This document shows positions 22,116-35,040 of a stretch of DNA of 64,000 nucleotides, piece after piece. Position 1 is the stretch's first letter. Every line of letters starts with the position of its first letter. The position numbers and the translations under genes were made by a program. Source of the stretch: Corythucha ciliata (taxonomy: Eukaryota > Arthropoda > Insecta > Hemiptera > Tingidae); the NCBI GenBank assembly GCA_038030265.1, contig CM075938.1, forward strand, positions 11,881,009 through 11,945,008, read 5' to 3'. A model generated the notes under the pieces. That model had not been told where the DNA came from. It saw only the letters and a list, made by a program, of their open reading frames with translations, and made no database searches.

Positions 22116-25100
22116 TTGCCACAATTGTTTTGTCTAGCGTTCGTTCCGGTGGCAAATCTCAAACGTATTCTTTTGATCGTGTGCTGTGGTAGTCATTTTT
22201 TCCGTGCGTACTTCATAGTCAGTGGCTGCCTCGACGTTTAGACGTGCGTCGGTCTTAACAAGGTTTTCCCATCACAGTCTTTCACGCTAACTTCTGTTTG
22301 TTTGTGCTGCGATGATGGCATTACTCGCCTGTGCGGATGGTGCAATTACTCGTGCCACCCTCCCAGCCCCTCTAGCTCTATTCCCGTAAGCGAGCATCAT
22401 CAAAGTGAACCTGAAATGGAATTTTCGAAAACTTTTAATTCGAATTATTATGTGTGAAGGGTACACCCTTGTGCTCCTCATTCTTCCACCGCGCCGCCGT
22501 CCCGCTTTATAACTCCACCGAAGTAATTAAATAAGTGTTGTGTCCAAATAATTAATGGATCTTTCAAACTCTCTAATCCCCCCCCCCCATCTCGCTTCAC
22601 TTCGACGCCCTATCCGTGACTTGAATGAGAATAAGGGAAGGGGGGACTTCCTCCCTTAAAGCTCAGGATTTTGCGATGGTGGTAGTTTCTGTTTGGCGAG
22701 GGGGAAGGGAATTCAGAGAAGTGGGTCGTTAGGCTTTAGTTACAATCGCTATCTTTAATAACTCCGTTCTATAGTGTTGGTGGGGGAACTATTAAGAACT
22801 TTTGATGTTACATGGGAAGAAAGGTTGAAATTTAAACTAGAAATTGCGAGGAAATAATGTTGGATTTATTAGTTAGCATGCCCGTTAAAGAGGAATCGAC
22901 ATATTTTTTTATTACTTTGTACTCTTGACTTCTTCGTAAAGGTCAGTCTTTACTTTTCGTTCCGATCCTTATACGCTTTCAGTGAGTGCCGCAGGAATAT
23001 CCTGCCTAGATATTAAGTCGACCCACGTTTTAGAAATAACATGTTCTCAGAGAGCTTTTTCTCTCGGGTAAGAAGTAAGAAGTCATCAAGGCGTTGTTTC
23101 ATGTTTTGTAGCTTTTTTTTATTGGTCGGAGAGGGTCTCCTAGGCAAAGATACACGTATTCCATGCAATTTTTAATCTTCTTTATTTCATTTGGCTGCAA
23201 TTTTTCGACCAAAAAAAAAAAAAAAAAAAAAAAGTCATGAAAACAATAAAACGTTCTTGAAGTTGGAGAATTCGCATTTAGAAGATTAAGTGGGAAAGCA
23301 TTAATCACGAAGTGGAGGCTTAATTACACACAAGAGAGTGAGGAGATATACTGAAAAAAAGAAAAGCTTCGAGATCTCCCCGCTCCCGTCCGTGTTCCAA
23401 AACCTTGGTTTGAAGAAATAATGATGTGGTGGTGGTGTTGGTGACGGAAAGGGAAGGTTGTGAAGGTAGGGATTGTTGCATTTTAGCAGGTGAAAAGACT
23501 GGAGGGTGTGGTGGAATGGTGAGGAAAAGCTCAAAGCTCCTTTTCTCCAGGATGAGGACAAAAGGAAAGATTTATTCACGGGACTCTGCCGAGTTTCCTC
23601 CCTTTCTACTTGTGGTGGAGGGGGGGGGGTAGTACTCTGCATAAGAGGGTGCTTCCTCCGTTCATACCCCCTTTCCCCCTCACCATCTTTCTCACACTCT
23701 CTATTTTCATCCATAACTACCATTACTCTCGTCCTTTGCCGTGTAACAGGATGTATATACACGCGTTTTTCTCGTTGAGATCTCAAGGCATCCCTCGCTT
23801 CTTTCCGTTTATCACCCCCTGGGAAGGAAGAATGGTGTGTGTGTGAAGTCCTTCCCTTGTCCGGTAAACGGAAAGAAGAGGTAGTGGCGGTGGTGGTTGA
23901 ATCTCGAAAGATTTATTATTTGTAAAACCACCACGGGATTCCCTATTTATTTCTCTCATCTTTTCTCGGATGAAATATCATCACTTTTATTTAACCTTCT
24001 TTAACGCGAAGAAAATACAGCTTTTAACTGGGCTATGAGTCCCGGGCTGTCTTATTTGAATGAATTGCCTTTTTTCTCTTTGTCATTTTATAATGCTTAT
24101 AACTTTTTTTTTCCAAGGGAAATATCCATGCACCTTGGATAAAAATGAAATTCTTCCCTTTCCCTCCACCAAAAAAGTTTTAGCCTGTTACTTGATTACG
24201 ATCCTAACTCTCAAACTTCTTTTATAACGTCGCTCTTTGAAAAACTAAAAAAAAAAAAAAAAAATTGTTTCTAAGAAAACTTGGAGTTCCATTTAAAATA
24301 GGAAGCATATTGAAGCGCCGCTTAAGCCTATTAGGCTCAGGGGATCGAGCTGTGGGAATCACTTTACTCCCGCGCCTGATCTTTTGTACTTGATCAAGTT
24401 TATAAGTAATATAAAGCTCCTGTTTGAGTGGTAGAAGGAAAAAAATGAAAAAGGGAGACTCTCAAGCCTATTCAAGTTTAGAAAGTCAAACTATGAAAGA
24501 AAAAGTTAAAAGCAGAGAAACTGGGGTTTGTACAGGAGTTGGAAAAAGGGAAAGAAAAAAAAAAGGGTTCCAAGCTCTCAGCGAGAATACAAGCGGAGAT
24601 CTTCAAAAGTATGAGAAAAAACATTGAAGCGGAAGGAAACATGGGGAAAAAGAAAATGGGAAATTGACTTCTCTTATATTTGGTGTGGTGGTGAGAGGTG
24701 TGCGGGACCGATGTAATTGAGGCAGACGTGACCTAGACAAGCGAGACTTTTTTCGCCTTGTATTAACGCTATAACTTGATTCGCTGAACTTTGTAGCGGT
24801 CCTCCTTCCTCCGCTTACAAGAAGGCGTACATTGGGGAAACAAATTCTAGCTCTATTTCATCGTCGGCGGTTAAGGGGGGGGGGTGTTTCGTCGGCCTAG
24901 TTTGAGTGTCTGTGGTGAAGCTTGCCACTTTTGCGGGAGATGAATCAGATCTCGGAGTTAAGCGACCAGTTTTTAGAGCAAAAAACAGTCAATTTGCTGA
25001 ATTCACAGCCACTGTGAAAATGGATGACTCCTGAGTCACTTTATTCTTATTTATTGCTTTTGTGGATTATTGGCACTCACAGAAACAAATTTTGTGGGTC

Positions 25101-25964
25101 TCATTCACTTAAAAAGCTAATTTCGCAGGATCGATGGTAGTAAAACGGAAACGAGGGGTTGACTCATTCAAAAAAGCAATTCATGTCCTATGTCCTTCAA
25201 ATAAAGCCGTGGTTCCTCTGAACGTGCATTGTTCGCGAACATGATGCGCGTGCCTTGGAAACACTGGATTGTTCATAAATCGTGATTCAACAATGTTTGC
25301 AAGCCCTGTTTGCAAACAGTGCGCGATCAGTGGAAACGTGGTTTAAGAAATTCCGTGAATTGGGCTCCTCTGAAGTCCAAATTTAGCGGATTCCACCCTT
25401 ACCCAGCGTCCTACGTGTGGCGGGACCTGCGGGATTTCAGCGTCTAGAGTGGGTTTAGTGTTTAGAGCGAATTTAGCGTATGTAGCGGGCGCGCGATATT
25501 CATCGAAAACGCACAGATAGAACACTCCAGGCGTTTTCCGTTGAAAACGCTCAAACTGAAATCGCGTGAGTACCGCTCGATTGGATCTTGCAAAACCCAA
25601 TTTTATGGTTGCGGTCTGCCTGGGGAATTTTCCGTCAGCGGCCAATCAAAGTCGCTCAATTGTGATATTGGATAAATTTAACTGGGAAGAGTAGTCGTCA
25701 AGTTGGCCTAGTGAGTACCTACCTATTTAGCACACAAAAGTTCATAGAATCAGACCAATTTGACGACTAGTTACTCATAGTTTTTATACCAGCACCTCAA
25801 TTTAGCGTTCTTTGATTAGTTACCGAAGTCAAATGTTCCGGCTAGTCCGCTGGCCCATATTCATATTGACTCATTGAATGTTCTGGTCGAAAATTTGTCT
25901 AAATTTTCAGTACGACCTTCGTTCAGTTGTTATGACCTTCGTACGTTGTTGGACCTTCATTGTG
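22116..25964. other. Intronic stretch without recognised genes
   Basis: The stretch contains simple sequence: a C tract near 22580, 23 A at 23211-23233, A tracts near 24248 and 24560, and a G tract near 24876. The minus-strand frame at 23301-23786 (161 codons) is rich in S, P, R and K and driven by pyrimidine-rich DNA, so I do not call it a gene. A segment near 25480-25510 (AGCGGGCGCGCGATATTCAT) resembles one near 61400 and may be a repeat. Confidence 0.45.
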
Positions 25965-26243
25965 GACGAAGCTATACTGTGTTTGGAGCGCTTCCGTGGT
26001 TCGAGCGTTGCTGTGGTTGGAGCGCTCCTGTAGTTGGACCGCTGCTGTGATTGGACTGCTGTTGTGGTTGGACCGCTACCGTGGTTGGAGCCTTTATTTG
26101 TTGTTTGAGCCTTTTGTGGTTAGAAGAACTTTTGTTGACGGGAGCTTTTGGTGGTTGGAGCCTTTTGTGGTTGGTCCTTTGCTGTAGGAGAGTAATTTTC
26201 TTGTGGTTCAAGCCCTACCGTGGTTTGGAGCTTTGCTGCAACT
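25965..26243. repeat. GTGGTTGGAGC minisatellite
   Basis: About a dozen imperfect units of roughly 18-24 bp, of the form GTGGTTGGAGCGCTNCTGT, run in the same direction. The apparent Trp/Leu-rich frame on + and the Gln/Asn/Thr-rich frame on - are by-products of the repeat and should not be read as genes. Confidence 0.8.
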
Positions 26244-27303
26244 CAGGCCGGATGATTAATTGGCCACAGAGACCAGTAAAATTTATGTGGTTGCTTATGC
26301 AAATGTGTGCCATTAGTACCAAAACCGGTGGCATCACCATGAGAACCCCTTCAATGACTCATCTGATCGGAAATCCGGTTTGATTTTTGGATCTCCACGT
26401 TCAAAATTCGCGGTTTGTTACGCGCCAAACATTACCCAGTGGTTAACCAAGCCATTTGACTTAAAGAACTTGTCAATACACGTATCTCACGTTTAGTATA
26501 AATGTGGTAATTCATCTAAAACTGCAGTTTTTGCGGGAAAACTTTCAAGTGGCTATTTATCCGCTATCTTATCTTCAGCCAGTAAGTCGTCAAGTTGGTG
26601 TCTCGCGCAGGGAATTTGTAGTGTCCGCGGTTCCTCTGAAACCTAATACATACCCACAAATCGGTAGATTCAGTCACAGAATCCAGCAAACAAGGATTTT
26701 GTCTTTTGGAAAACCATTCCATTGGCACATTTTGTCGAGGAACCATCAATTGAATTTTCACCTACGTCGCATCACTTGTTTAGTCTTTTTGGACTACGAG
26801 ATTATAGAAACTATTGGGGGCCATGGCGTTACAATAGGGCTGATCCTTAGGCAATAAAACTGGAAATAAAGTCTCCGAAATTCGCGTTTTCTAAGAACAA
26901 CAAAAAACTGGCGATTATGGGTATAGGCGTCTGGTGCTGGCTATTCGTCTATTTAAGATCATCTGAAGCTGATGTCCCGCCTTGAAGTTATAATATTTCA
27001 ATTGCAAAGCGATGGTGGGGGGGTAACGCACTTTCAAAGTGATATGTTCATCCTCCACCTTCCTGTCTTGTATACGCCTGTTTATGTATGGATGAGCTCC
27101 CTGGCTGTATCATTAAAATTGTAGTCCCAGTTGTTATTGAAAGAGCCATCGATTTCCGACCGCAATTGCTTGCAATCATCCCCTTTCGAATAAGTTTCAC
27201 CCCCCAACTTCGCAATCCCTACAAACTTGCCGCCTTTTTACAGTCACGAATGCCGCACGTTATTTATCATTCACCACTAATGAGAACAATTTCTTTGTTT
27301 CAG
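26244..27303. other. End of intron before second exon
   Basis: No repeat boundary or RNA gene is recognised. The last bases form a good 3' splice site with a pyrimidine tract and CAG at 27301-27303. Confidence 0.5.
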
Positions 27304-27370
27304 CCAACCAAACTGAACGTTTATAAAAATGACATGGAAAGCTGGGACTACACGATTCCGGGTGGCAATG
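27304..27370 (+). CDS. sm: hnRNP L (smooth) internal exon: RRM2 C-terminal extension
   Basis: The exon translates to PTKLNVYKNDMESWDYTIPG then GN. It matches the conserved segment after RRM2 in hnRNP L (human form PTRLNVFKNDQDTWDYT). It follows TTTGTTTCAG and ends at a G before GTGAGT. It begins in phase 0 and ends after one base of a codon, so the next exon must supply two bases, which the 45975 exon does. At 67 bp it is short but typical of this gene family. No stop is present in the used frame. The open frame that appears to extend upstream from 27088 runs into intron and is not coding. Confidence 0.92.
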
Positions 27371-29047
27371 GTGAGTGTAAATGACTATTTGTTTTACATC
27401 ATTTTTATGAGCTTGATTTTTTTCTTTTTTACGTCTTGTACAACACGAAACACTGATTTTGTCGCCCAAAAATAATTAGTTTAGACGCTCGTTTTTCCCC
27501 ACTGAATTAGAGCTTTCATTTAATGCTTTAAATGAAAAATAAGCACGCTCTTTTTTTTTTCATTCTACGAGGAAGGAAAAACTTCCTTCCGTAGCTTGCG
27601 CATGCTGAACAACAAAAGTTAAAGATGGGAGGGTGAAACTCCATGCACCTAGCTAGTGAAAGTAAACTACACTTTTATTGAGAAACTTTTCTTTTTTTCG
27701 CTATTAATTATTAAGAAACAGTTATGAGGTATAAAGTACTTTTTCATGCTTGAACTTTTTTGTTTTGCTTCCAATTATGAACTCCCGAACAGCGGGAAAA
27801 GGGCCAAACTTTAAATCCTCTTCTCCGCTCACGCAATTACATTCATGCACAGGTTCAATGAAGTTAGTGGTCTTGGGTTAACAGTAATGGTCATCGTAGA
27901 TTTGAATCGTAATTTTAATTTGTCCCGAGGCGAAGCTTGAGGTTGTGATAGGACGTTTTATTATTGACCGGTTCTCTGTTTCCTCATCATTTTAAATGAT
28001 GAAGAAAGGTCCGTTGCGGAAACCTGTTCTCGCTCTCCCTACACACATTTCCATTAACTGCAATTCGTTTCCATCCTCTTCCCACCCCTCCTCTAGCACC
28101 ACTTCCATTACTTTGTCACCGTTCGTCATGATTTTGATTAGTACATATCTCGGAATAAATATTTTGCGGATTATCTCTTCGGTAAACACATTTCTCGATC
28201 GGCGGCAAAGAGCTCCCGGGAGTTGGGGAGATTCTCCTGACGTATTTGCCCTGACGCTCTATGTTCTTGTCACGTTCGCATCATTAAAGCCCTTGCACAT
28301 AGTAGTAGGTACGGGTAATGTAGTAAAACATGCAATTCGAGCCGTGAATCTCAAAAGCCTTTGGGTGTTTGCGCTGAAAGGATTTTCTATCCGCGTTACG
28401 AGAGAGAGGGGGATCGGTTGGAAGGGAGTGGAAAATCTCTTTATTCTCCTACTTTCTACACTCTATAATGCTCTTGGGTTTTAGCACAGACTATTTCCCC
28501 CTCTCCCTTCTATTTCCTTTCTTTTCTAGCAGAAGTTTGTGTGATGAGTACTCGTGGATCCCTATAATTGATGAATTCCCCCTTTTTTTTTCACAATTAT
28601 CATTCCTAGTTTTTCTTGGATTTCGTTTCGAAATCGTTGTGAAGTCCCGCTTTTCAAACTTTTACGACTAATTTGTCTTTCTCTCAGTTACTTCGACGCT
28701 TTTGAACTCTTCGTACTTTAATCTTCTCACCTCCGCCACCACTCCCTCTCACACTACTTAGCACGCACGCGAACTTGGAAATGATCGCAATTTGCTTTCT
28801 TCAGACAAAAAAAGAAGATCGCCAATTTCTTTCTTTTTAGATCACGCAAACATGTTTTCTTTTCATGTCGCAAAAACAGGAGGGTGTCATAGATAATGGA
28901 AAGTAGTTGCTTTACCCTTTGTAGACTTTTTAAGGGAATGCAGTTTGATCAGGGAGTGCGGTAAAAAGTTTGTTTTTGGTACTGTTAATCTCTGGAATTT
29001 TCCCTTTTCGCAGCTGCCTCTTTCTTTTACCGTTTAGACTGTTTTAA
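27371..29047. other. Intronic stretch without recognised features
   Basis: The + strand frame at 27996-28484 (162 codons) is hydrophobic, but shows no recognisable domain and no splice context. I do not call it. No repeats with clear boundaries were seen. Confidence 0.4.
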
Positions 29048-29675
29048 GCGCCCCGTACACTATGCGATTGCCTGCAGGCCGTCGCCTTAAGGGGGAGTTG
29101 CACATGTGTTTCCTCGACCCCCCTCCAATCATACCTCGCCTACTCCGCGTTACGGAAATTACCGCCGTATTTCTGCACCAATCGTGAACTTCAAGGGCTC
29201 ATTTAAATCTCCAGGAAATTCCGCACAGGCGTACGATCTTGCTTTCCTAAATAAGTCGTCGAAAGAGTGTGAATTTTCAAGGTAAAAGTTTGTGTGCGTT
29301 TTACAGTTATTTTAGGGATGAAATATGAAAAAGGAAGATCGTACGCTTGTGCGGAATTTCCTGAAGATTTAAATGAGCCCTTGAAGTCCACAATTGGTGC
29401 AGAAATACGGCGGTAATTTCCGTAACGCGGAGTAGGCGAGGTATTATTGGAGGGGGGTCGAGGAAACACATGTGCAACTCCCCCTTAAGAGGCGAAAATC
29501 GCCGAGCAACATGCACTGTCAGTCAACGATCTCACGTCTGATCCTAGCCGGTCCTACGGCCACACACTTTCAGTTTTCACGGACTGCAGTCCACTGATAA
29601 ATCAATAAATGTGTGGGTAACCCCGATCGACGGCCTCACGATTACCTTCAGTTAAACTGACAGTGTATGGGGCGC
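29048..29675. mobile_element. Inverted-repeat element hosting a nested TTAA element
   Basis: The ends GCGCCCCGTACACTATG and the inverted GACAGTGTATGGGGCGC pair over about 16 bp and are flanked by TTAA on both sides (29044-29047 and 29676-29679). Without the nested 29091-29484 element the body would be about 230 bp. The CCCC..TACACT terminus also recalls PIF/Harbinger ends. TTAA is self-complementary, so it may belong to the inverted repeat rather than be a duplication. Confidence 0.5.
29091..29484. mobile_element. TTAA-flanked foldback element (piggyBac-like MITE), complete copy
   Basis: The ends read GGGGGAGTTGCACATGTGTT and its inverted counterpart, flanked by TTAA (29087-29090 and 29485-29488). 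The arms of about 170 bp pair throughout. Shared blocks include CTCGCCTACTCCGCGTTACG, the TTTCTGCACCAAT segment and GGAAATTCCGCACA. The loop is about 60 bp. TTAA duplication is the hallmark of piggyBac. No transposase is present. Related copies lie at 49049 (half) and 55289 (diverged). Confidence 0.8.
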
Positions 29676-30041
29676 TTAAGTCAGGGATAACTTTGAAAAC
29701 AGTGATTGGCGGGGGGGGGGAGCCTGTAACTATTGCTGGTTGCTATAGGGAGGCAAATTTCGTCAATTTTTTTCACTGTCAATCACCCCTCGGCTACAGT
29801 GAAGGTCTAAGGCGAAAATGGAGACTGGATCGCCTTTTGGGGTAGTCGTGCGATAAATTTAATTTTTTCAGGCTTGTTAATTTTAATTCATACTGTACTT
29901 TGCTACCCGTCTTTGCCCCCTTGCGTTACCTTTGTGCAATAATTTTCCCGCTGACGGCGGCCGCCCAATAGAAATCCCAGGTGCTAGACGCATATGGACG
30001 CTCCAGGCGGCTCTGTAGTCGAGAAATTGGGCCGACACTAA
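29676..30041. other. Short spacer without recognised features
   Basis: A ten-base G tract lies at about 29711. No gene is seen. The final TAA serves as the target site of the next element. Confidence 0.5.
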
Positions 30042-30231
30042 GGCTCGTTTCACACATACGCGGTTTCGCGAGGCGCGAACCCGTAGGGTGCCTCGCATGT
30101 GTGATTCGAGAAATCTTTTCAAACCGCTGCCGCGTAGAAACCGAATTTCGGTTCACACATGCGAGGCACCCACCGTGTTCGCGCCGCGTAGCAACCACGC
30201 CTGAGGAAACCGCGTATGTGAGACACGAGCC
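30042..30231. mobile_element. PIF/Harbinger-like MITE with TAA duplication
   Basis: The left end GGCTCGTTTCACACATACGC and the right inverted end pair with two changes. TAA flanks both sides (30039-30041 and 30232-30234). Inner arms GCATGTGTGA and TCACACATGCG also pair, forming a second stem. The 190 bp body has no open frame of interest. GGC..CACAC ends plus a TWA duplication are typical of PIF/Harbinger MITEs. Confidence 0.8.
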
Positions 30232-32133
30232 TAACGCCTGGGGGTCCCTCCCTTTGGGAGGGGGGTAGGAGGTTGGCAGTTTTTGCATTCTTCAAATTTT
30301 TGTGTGTCTTTGACCCCACAGTCACTAAAATAGAATGCAATTTTCCTAGCTCCTTGCTAAATGGTCATTTTCCCGTTGTAAACGCCACACAAAACTATTA
30401 TCCACAAATCTTCGCATTTCGTTCCAAAAAGTCTATTTCTACGTCCAAAAATTGGCAATTTGGATGCTCTTGACACAATAATTGGATGCTCTAAAACATC
30501 GGGGAATGGTTGTACAGCTAGTAGCGGCTAACCTCTTTCCAAAAAACTGGCACTTCACAATCGGGGTGGTCAATTTAGCCTCAGACTACTGAATTTCTCG
30601 TCTAAAGACTAGAAATTTTTAGCACGGAACTAATACGGTTTGGCCAGCCACCCGACAACCATTGACAACCATAGAAAACAGGATAAACGCGGAAATACAT
30701 TTTTTTTTTAGATTTGACTCATGGCTTGGAGAATTCCACGCAGCGCTTAATGATTGGGCCTGGGAAAACTTGTCAATCTAGCTTCTAACCTAGCCAGTTA
30801 GTGGCGACTCCCTCGCGATTATAACTTGTCGGCCAGTTTTGAGAACCGAAAAACCAATACCAGAGGTTATGCTAAATTTTGCTCGGACAGTCGGACAGCT
30901 TACCTTGTTGTTCTGGGCTCTTGGACAAAGACATTGACAGCATACGAGCTCATTAGTGCCTCGTTGTCTGCGTTAGAATACGGACGTGGGCATTTTGATG
31001 GTCCTTCGTAATTTTTCGGCCCTGCAGCCCTTAATTACGTCAGACCTCGGCCTGGAAAACATTAGCGGAATACTCTTAAGAGGTATAGACAAGGCTCCCT
31101 GTCCCAGCCGTCGATGAACCACAACTTTTGGTTGAAAAGGGCATCAGATCGCTGTAGAGCTAAATTGTATTTTAAAGCAACTTAATTAGGAATCAACGGT
31201 TTTCATGACATTATTCGGCCGAAGAGTCACTTTGCTAATGTTCTACTACCAGTTTTTTAGTGCTTGAAATTAATCCATCAACACTGGAGGAAAGCCACCG
31301 GTGATGGCAAGGAAAAATTTTGGGTTTGGCTACCTTCAAGTCCTTGTAGAACAGCGTTTGACCCCCGAAAAAACCAGATTTTCTTACCATGCAGATACGT
31401 TTTCACTCCTTAAGGCGCGTGAAAATTCGAAGGGAGTTATCTTCCTTATACATACAAATATATTCTAAATAAAGCTCGAAATTGTGGGTTTTCTCTTTGT
31501 AAATGGCGAAGAAGAAGGAAAAATTAAAGGGCACCTCAAAAAACACTATGATGAAAACCGTTTAGTTAATTCCGAGTCAATTTTAATTAGTTCTGTTTTC
31601 TTTACCGCAATATCGCTCTTCTTTTGGAGTTTAGTGCGGAGGCGAAGGAAACTCTTTTCTTTTTTGAAACGAAATTAATTTTTCCCTCCGCCATCTTTTT
31701 GCTCTTTTCGTAACAAGTATAACGTTGAGAAAGGAAGGTAAGGACTGTTTGGTGTTTCGGGTAGAAGGGGAGGGGGTTGAGTCGGGCCTCTTAAAAACTT
31801 AAAAGGACCCCTTGCGGTAAATTTAATCTGATGCAGATTCTCTGCCTTATTTCATTCAGTTCGAGGGGAATAACAAGGCAGCGAAGCAGGAGATGTTCTC
31901 AAGAAAATCACTTGTTTCCTATTTATGTTTAATAAAAATTCAGCCCACCTTGGTTTTGCTCTTATTTAAACAAGATTGGGGAAAAAGTATTAACTCTCTT
32001 ACTCTCTCTTTTCTTCAGGTTCCCAAATTGTTAGTGTCTCATTTTTCAACTGTACTTTTTTCATCATTTTATTAGGGCGTTTTGTGAATCATGCATGAAT
32101 CATTTTTCCAAGTATCCGACCCAGCAACTTATA
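30232..32133. other. Intronic stretch without recognised features
   Basis: No exon, RNA gene or bounded repeat was recognised. There are short degenerate AT-rich repeats only. Confidence 0.45.
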
Positions 32134-32258
32134 GCGATTTTCATTCAACACAACACAAGTGTAGAGCAGCGTCCTCTCCATGAACATATTTTTCAATTCA
32201 CAGAGGACGGGTAGAAAAACTTACACCACTCGAGTGTATTGCATTGAATGGTAAACGC
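32134..32258. mobile_element. Diverged hairpin MITE of the GCGTTTTCCATTTGC type
   Basis: The left end TA then GCGATTTTCATTCAACACAA and the right end ATTGAATGGTAAACGC are inverted partners. Inner GCGTCCTC pairs with GAGGACG. The right flank is CA instead of TA. The length is about 125 bp. It is a distant member or a separate family of the same design. Confidence 0.45.
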
Positions 32259-34896
32259 CATTAGTTTCCCCTTTCAGAAAACGCTGGATTTCTTTGGATG
32301 CCTACAGGATTAGCTGGAAAGTAGTGGGTGGGGGGTAAGATTCATCTGATTGTTTTCCGCGGGTGGATGAAAGACGCCAAAGTCAATTTGGTCAACTCTG
32401 TTATCGTCGTAGAAAAAGTTTGTTTCCGAAACTATTCCGCGCGATTTTTAATTTTTTAAAAGTACGATTAATTTGAAATGATGCTTATAAGCTTCTTTTA
32501 AGCTTCTCCTCTCCTCTTGGTATAAAAGAGGATTAACGCTTGAGTCATTTTTCAGGATAAGGACGAAGTTTCGTTGGGGTAGTTAAAACAAATTGACGAA
32601 GAATAATTTTTTTAATATAAGAACTTTTGTGAATTAAAAATTCCCGAGGTCGCTTTATTTCATAATTTATAACTGCAGCGGAAGTTCATCCTTCTTAAGA
32701 GATTCTTATTGACAATTTTTTGTGTCAGTCACGTGACCCAGATTTCGAATTAGTTGTTTGAATTTTTCATTTCATGCGTGCATATTGGCGCTGTCTCCTG
32801 TCTAGGCTTAAAGTTGCACTTCCCTGCTTGCCAATATTATTAGAAAAGAGAGAGAGTGAGTGAGTGACAGGTGGAGTGTTAGGGAATAGGAGGCAGTCAT
32901 GCTCTATTTTTTACCGGCAGGTGGGTAAAATGCATCCCTGACAAACTGCATTAATAAAATAAATAAAACATTCACCTTTTGGGTTATGAGTTGGTTTTGA
33001 AAGCTGATTGTTTTTGTAATGGTAAAACGTGGAAAACATAAATTTGAGCCCCGCCCCTTCCCATCGTCGAACATTTTCAAACAACTCGCAAATTAAAAAG
33101 CGGAAGCCCTCTTAGAGGTACTAGAAGTAGAAAATATTACTGATGTAGAAAGCTTGTCGAGTGCCGGTGGAGTAGAAGGGAAAGCTCTTCAAGTACTAAA
33201 TGAGACAAGAAGAGCAATTGATGTTGCGGAGAAAGAAAAGAATTTTAGAGGTTCTTTCCGGTAGAGTTGGGCTACAACTTGTCCAATCTATTGTACTAGC
33301 CAACTTATTATTCGCGATATTAAACATAGAGAGGCATGAAATGGTCAGGGGGTGGGTTGCGTGTGGAAATTTTATCATGCTTTTAGCGGGGGGGGGGGGA
33401 GGACGCAATGCGCGAAATTGAGAGAAAATGGGAGTGCACAGCATTAAATTAAATTACATTGATGAACTGTGAATTCCGGCAGCTGTCGGAAAATGTTCCC
33501 TTTCTTTTCATAATAATTTACGCTCAGATGATTTCAAACGACCCGCCTCCCACCATCCTGTGGCATTCGCTGTCTGTACTTCGACGGTGATATATTTTAA
33601 CAGGGAAATGATACAATCTAATTTTATTCCCATTTCCTTTCAACAAAAAATTCAAAAACTTTTTTCTCGAAAGATCGAACATCATTATAAATTTTACCGA
33701 CTGACACTCTTTTCTTCCTATCTTTGGTTCCTCCCCCACCCGCTCCGGACTTTTTCTTTCGTTATAAATATAAACCGTTTATTCCTTTTTGTTATTCGAA
33801 TCGTCTCCGCTGTACAGTTGATTGACTGCTGGCTTCCTGTTGCTTCCCCCCTCCTCCTAAAAAAGAAGTGTAAAAGAGACCCTCACACTCTCCCTCTCTC
33901 TCCCTCTTCTTGCTATGATAATAATACAGCGAGGTTGGTTCGGGTGACGTTCGACGGGGTTTTTGAGATGTGCCGCCGTACATGGTGAGCGGGAGAAGGG
34001 GTGGTGATGAGAACGTTAACGCTTTTAAACTTATACCAGTTGTCAATCAAGTTGGAAACGTCAGGACAAAGAGATGAATCAGTTGGGGGGTAGAAAAAAG
34101 AGAATGTCGAAAATCGAGACCCCTGGACCCATCGTTCGTTAGAAACATCATTTTCGCGAATACTATTTTTGTCTCTTTGAAGAATACACTGTTTACATTT
34201 GTTTTTATATTCGAACGTTCGGTAAATATTGATGCGAAAATGTTGTTTAAAATGGGAAAAATTATAATGGGACCATTAACGCAACTATTTTTTTTTGCGC
34301 TAAATTTTGTACCGCCCTGGGTTGCCAATTCGACAAACATGGTTTAAAGAGTGAGGAAAGGGATTATTACGGGCCTTTAAACTAACAATCCAAGAAAAAA
34401 TTATTAACATTGGATAAAATGCAGAAACACTGAGAAATTAATTTAGCTCCAAGGAATGGAAGAACTCTTAAGCATCATTATATAAACATCAACCACATAA
34501 ACATCAAACACAGAAATAAGTAAATAAATCGTGAAATACGCCTCCCCCCACTCCAGCTGTGTAAAATTCCTCGTTAAAATAAATAGCGAAACCTTCTCGC
34601 AAACACCCATTTGCCAATCCATCAGTCTCCCGTATAGGCAACAACCCTCACGACCATCTCTGTTGAATGAAACACACATACTACGACCCGCATTACACAA
34701 GTTTTTCTCCTTTTTCTCACAGCATAGAATTCAATCTAATCCATCACTTTGACAAAACATATAAACGGTTTGTTGCTATCTCTCTCACACATTTCCATTT
34801 TCTGGAAAAAAATCAGACTTGTTCACTAATCTAAGTGCGAAGAGGGTGACGGGAGAGGGGTGTCAGTTTGTAGGGTGAAAAGTCAACAACGCGTAA
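32259..34896. other. Intronic stretch without recognised features
   Basis: There is a GA-rich microsatellite near 32848 and a G tract near 33390. The open frame at 33560-33988 (142 codons) has no recognisable domain and is not called. Confidence 0.45.
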
Positions 34897-35040
34897 GGCC
34901 CCTTTTACACGAGTAAGTTTTTTGATCAAAGTAGCCATTTTTAAAAAAATTAACAGCTGTTCCCTGCCTGGAACGGTCTGCTTGTGATCATATTGATTGA
35001 ACATATTTTTGAACAAAAAACTTACTCGTGTAAAAGGGCC
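34897..35040. mobile_element. PIF/Harbinger-like MITE
   Basis: The termini GGCCCCTTTTACACGAGTAA and their inverted form pair over about 30 bp with one change, and TAA precedes the left end. The right flank reads CAT, so the duplication is not preserved. A run of 12 G (35050-35061) follows within 10 bp. The loop has no coding content. Confidence 0.7.

Larger units (their letters stand above)
2713..27303 (+). other. hnRNP L intron of 24.6 kb
   Basis: The intron is bounded by GTAAGT at the 5' end and a pyrimidine-rich TTTCTTTGTTTCAG at the 3' end. The flanking exons join without change of frame, giving KIEFAK followed by PTKLNVYKND, as in hnRNP L proteins. No other exon is needed between them. 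The identifiable contents are transposable elements and tandem repeats, annotated separately. No nested gene apart from a broken transposase was recognised. Confidence 0.85.

Noticed and set aside
23301..23786. 161-codon minus-strand frame
   Set aside because: Its composition follows pyrimidine-rich and G-rich DNA, no domain is visible, and overlapping frames are equally open.
27996..28484. 162-codon + strand frame
   Set aside because: It is hydrophobic and S/T-rich without a recognisable family, lies inside a well-defined intron, and has no splice or start context.
33560..33988. 142-codon frame as a gene
   Set aside because: No domain, lysine/phenylalanine-rich composition, a frame on the opposite strand overlaps it, and it lies inside an intron.
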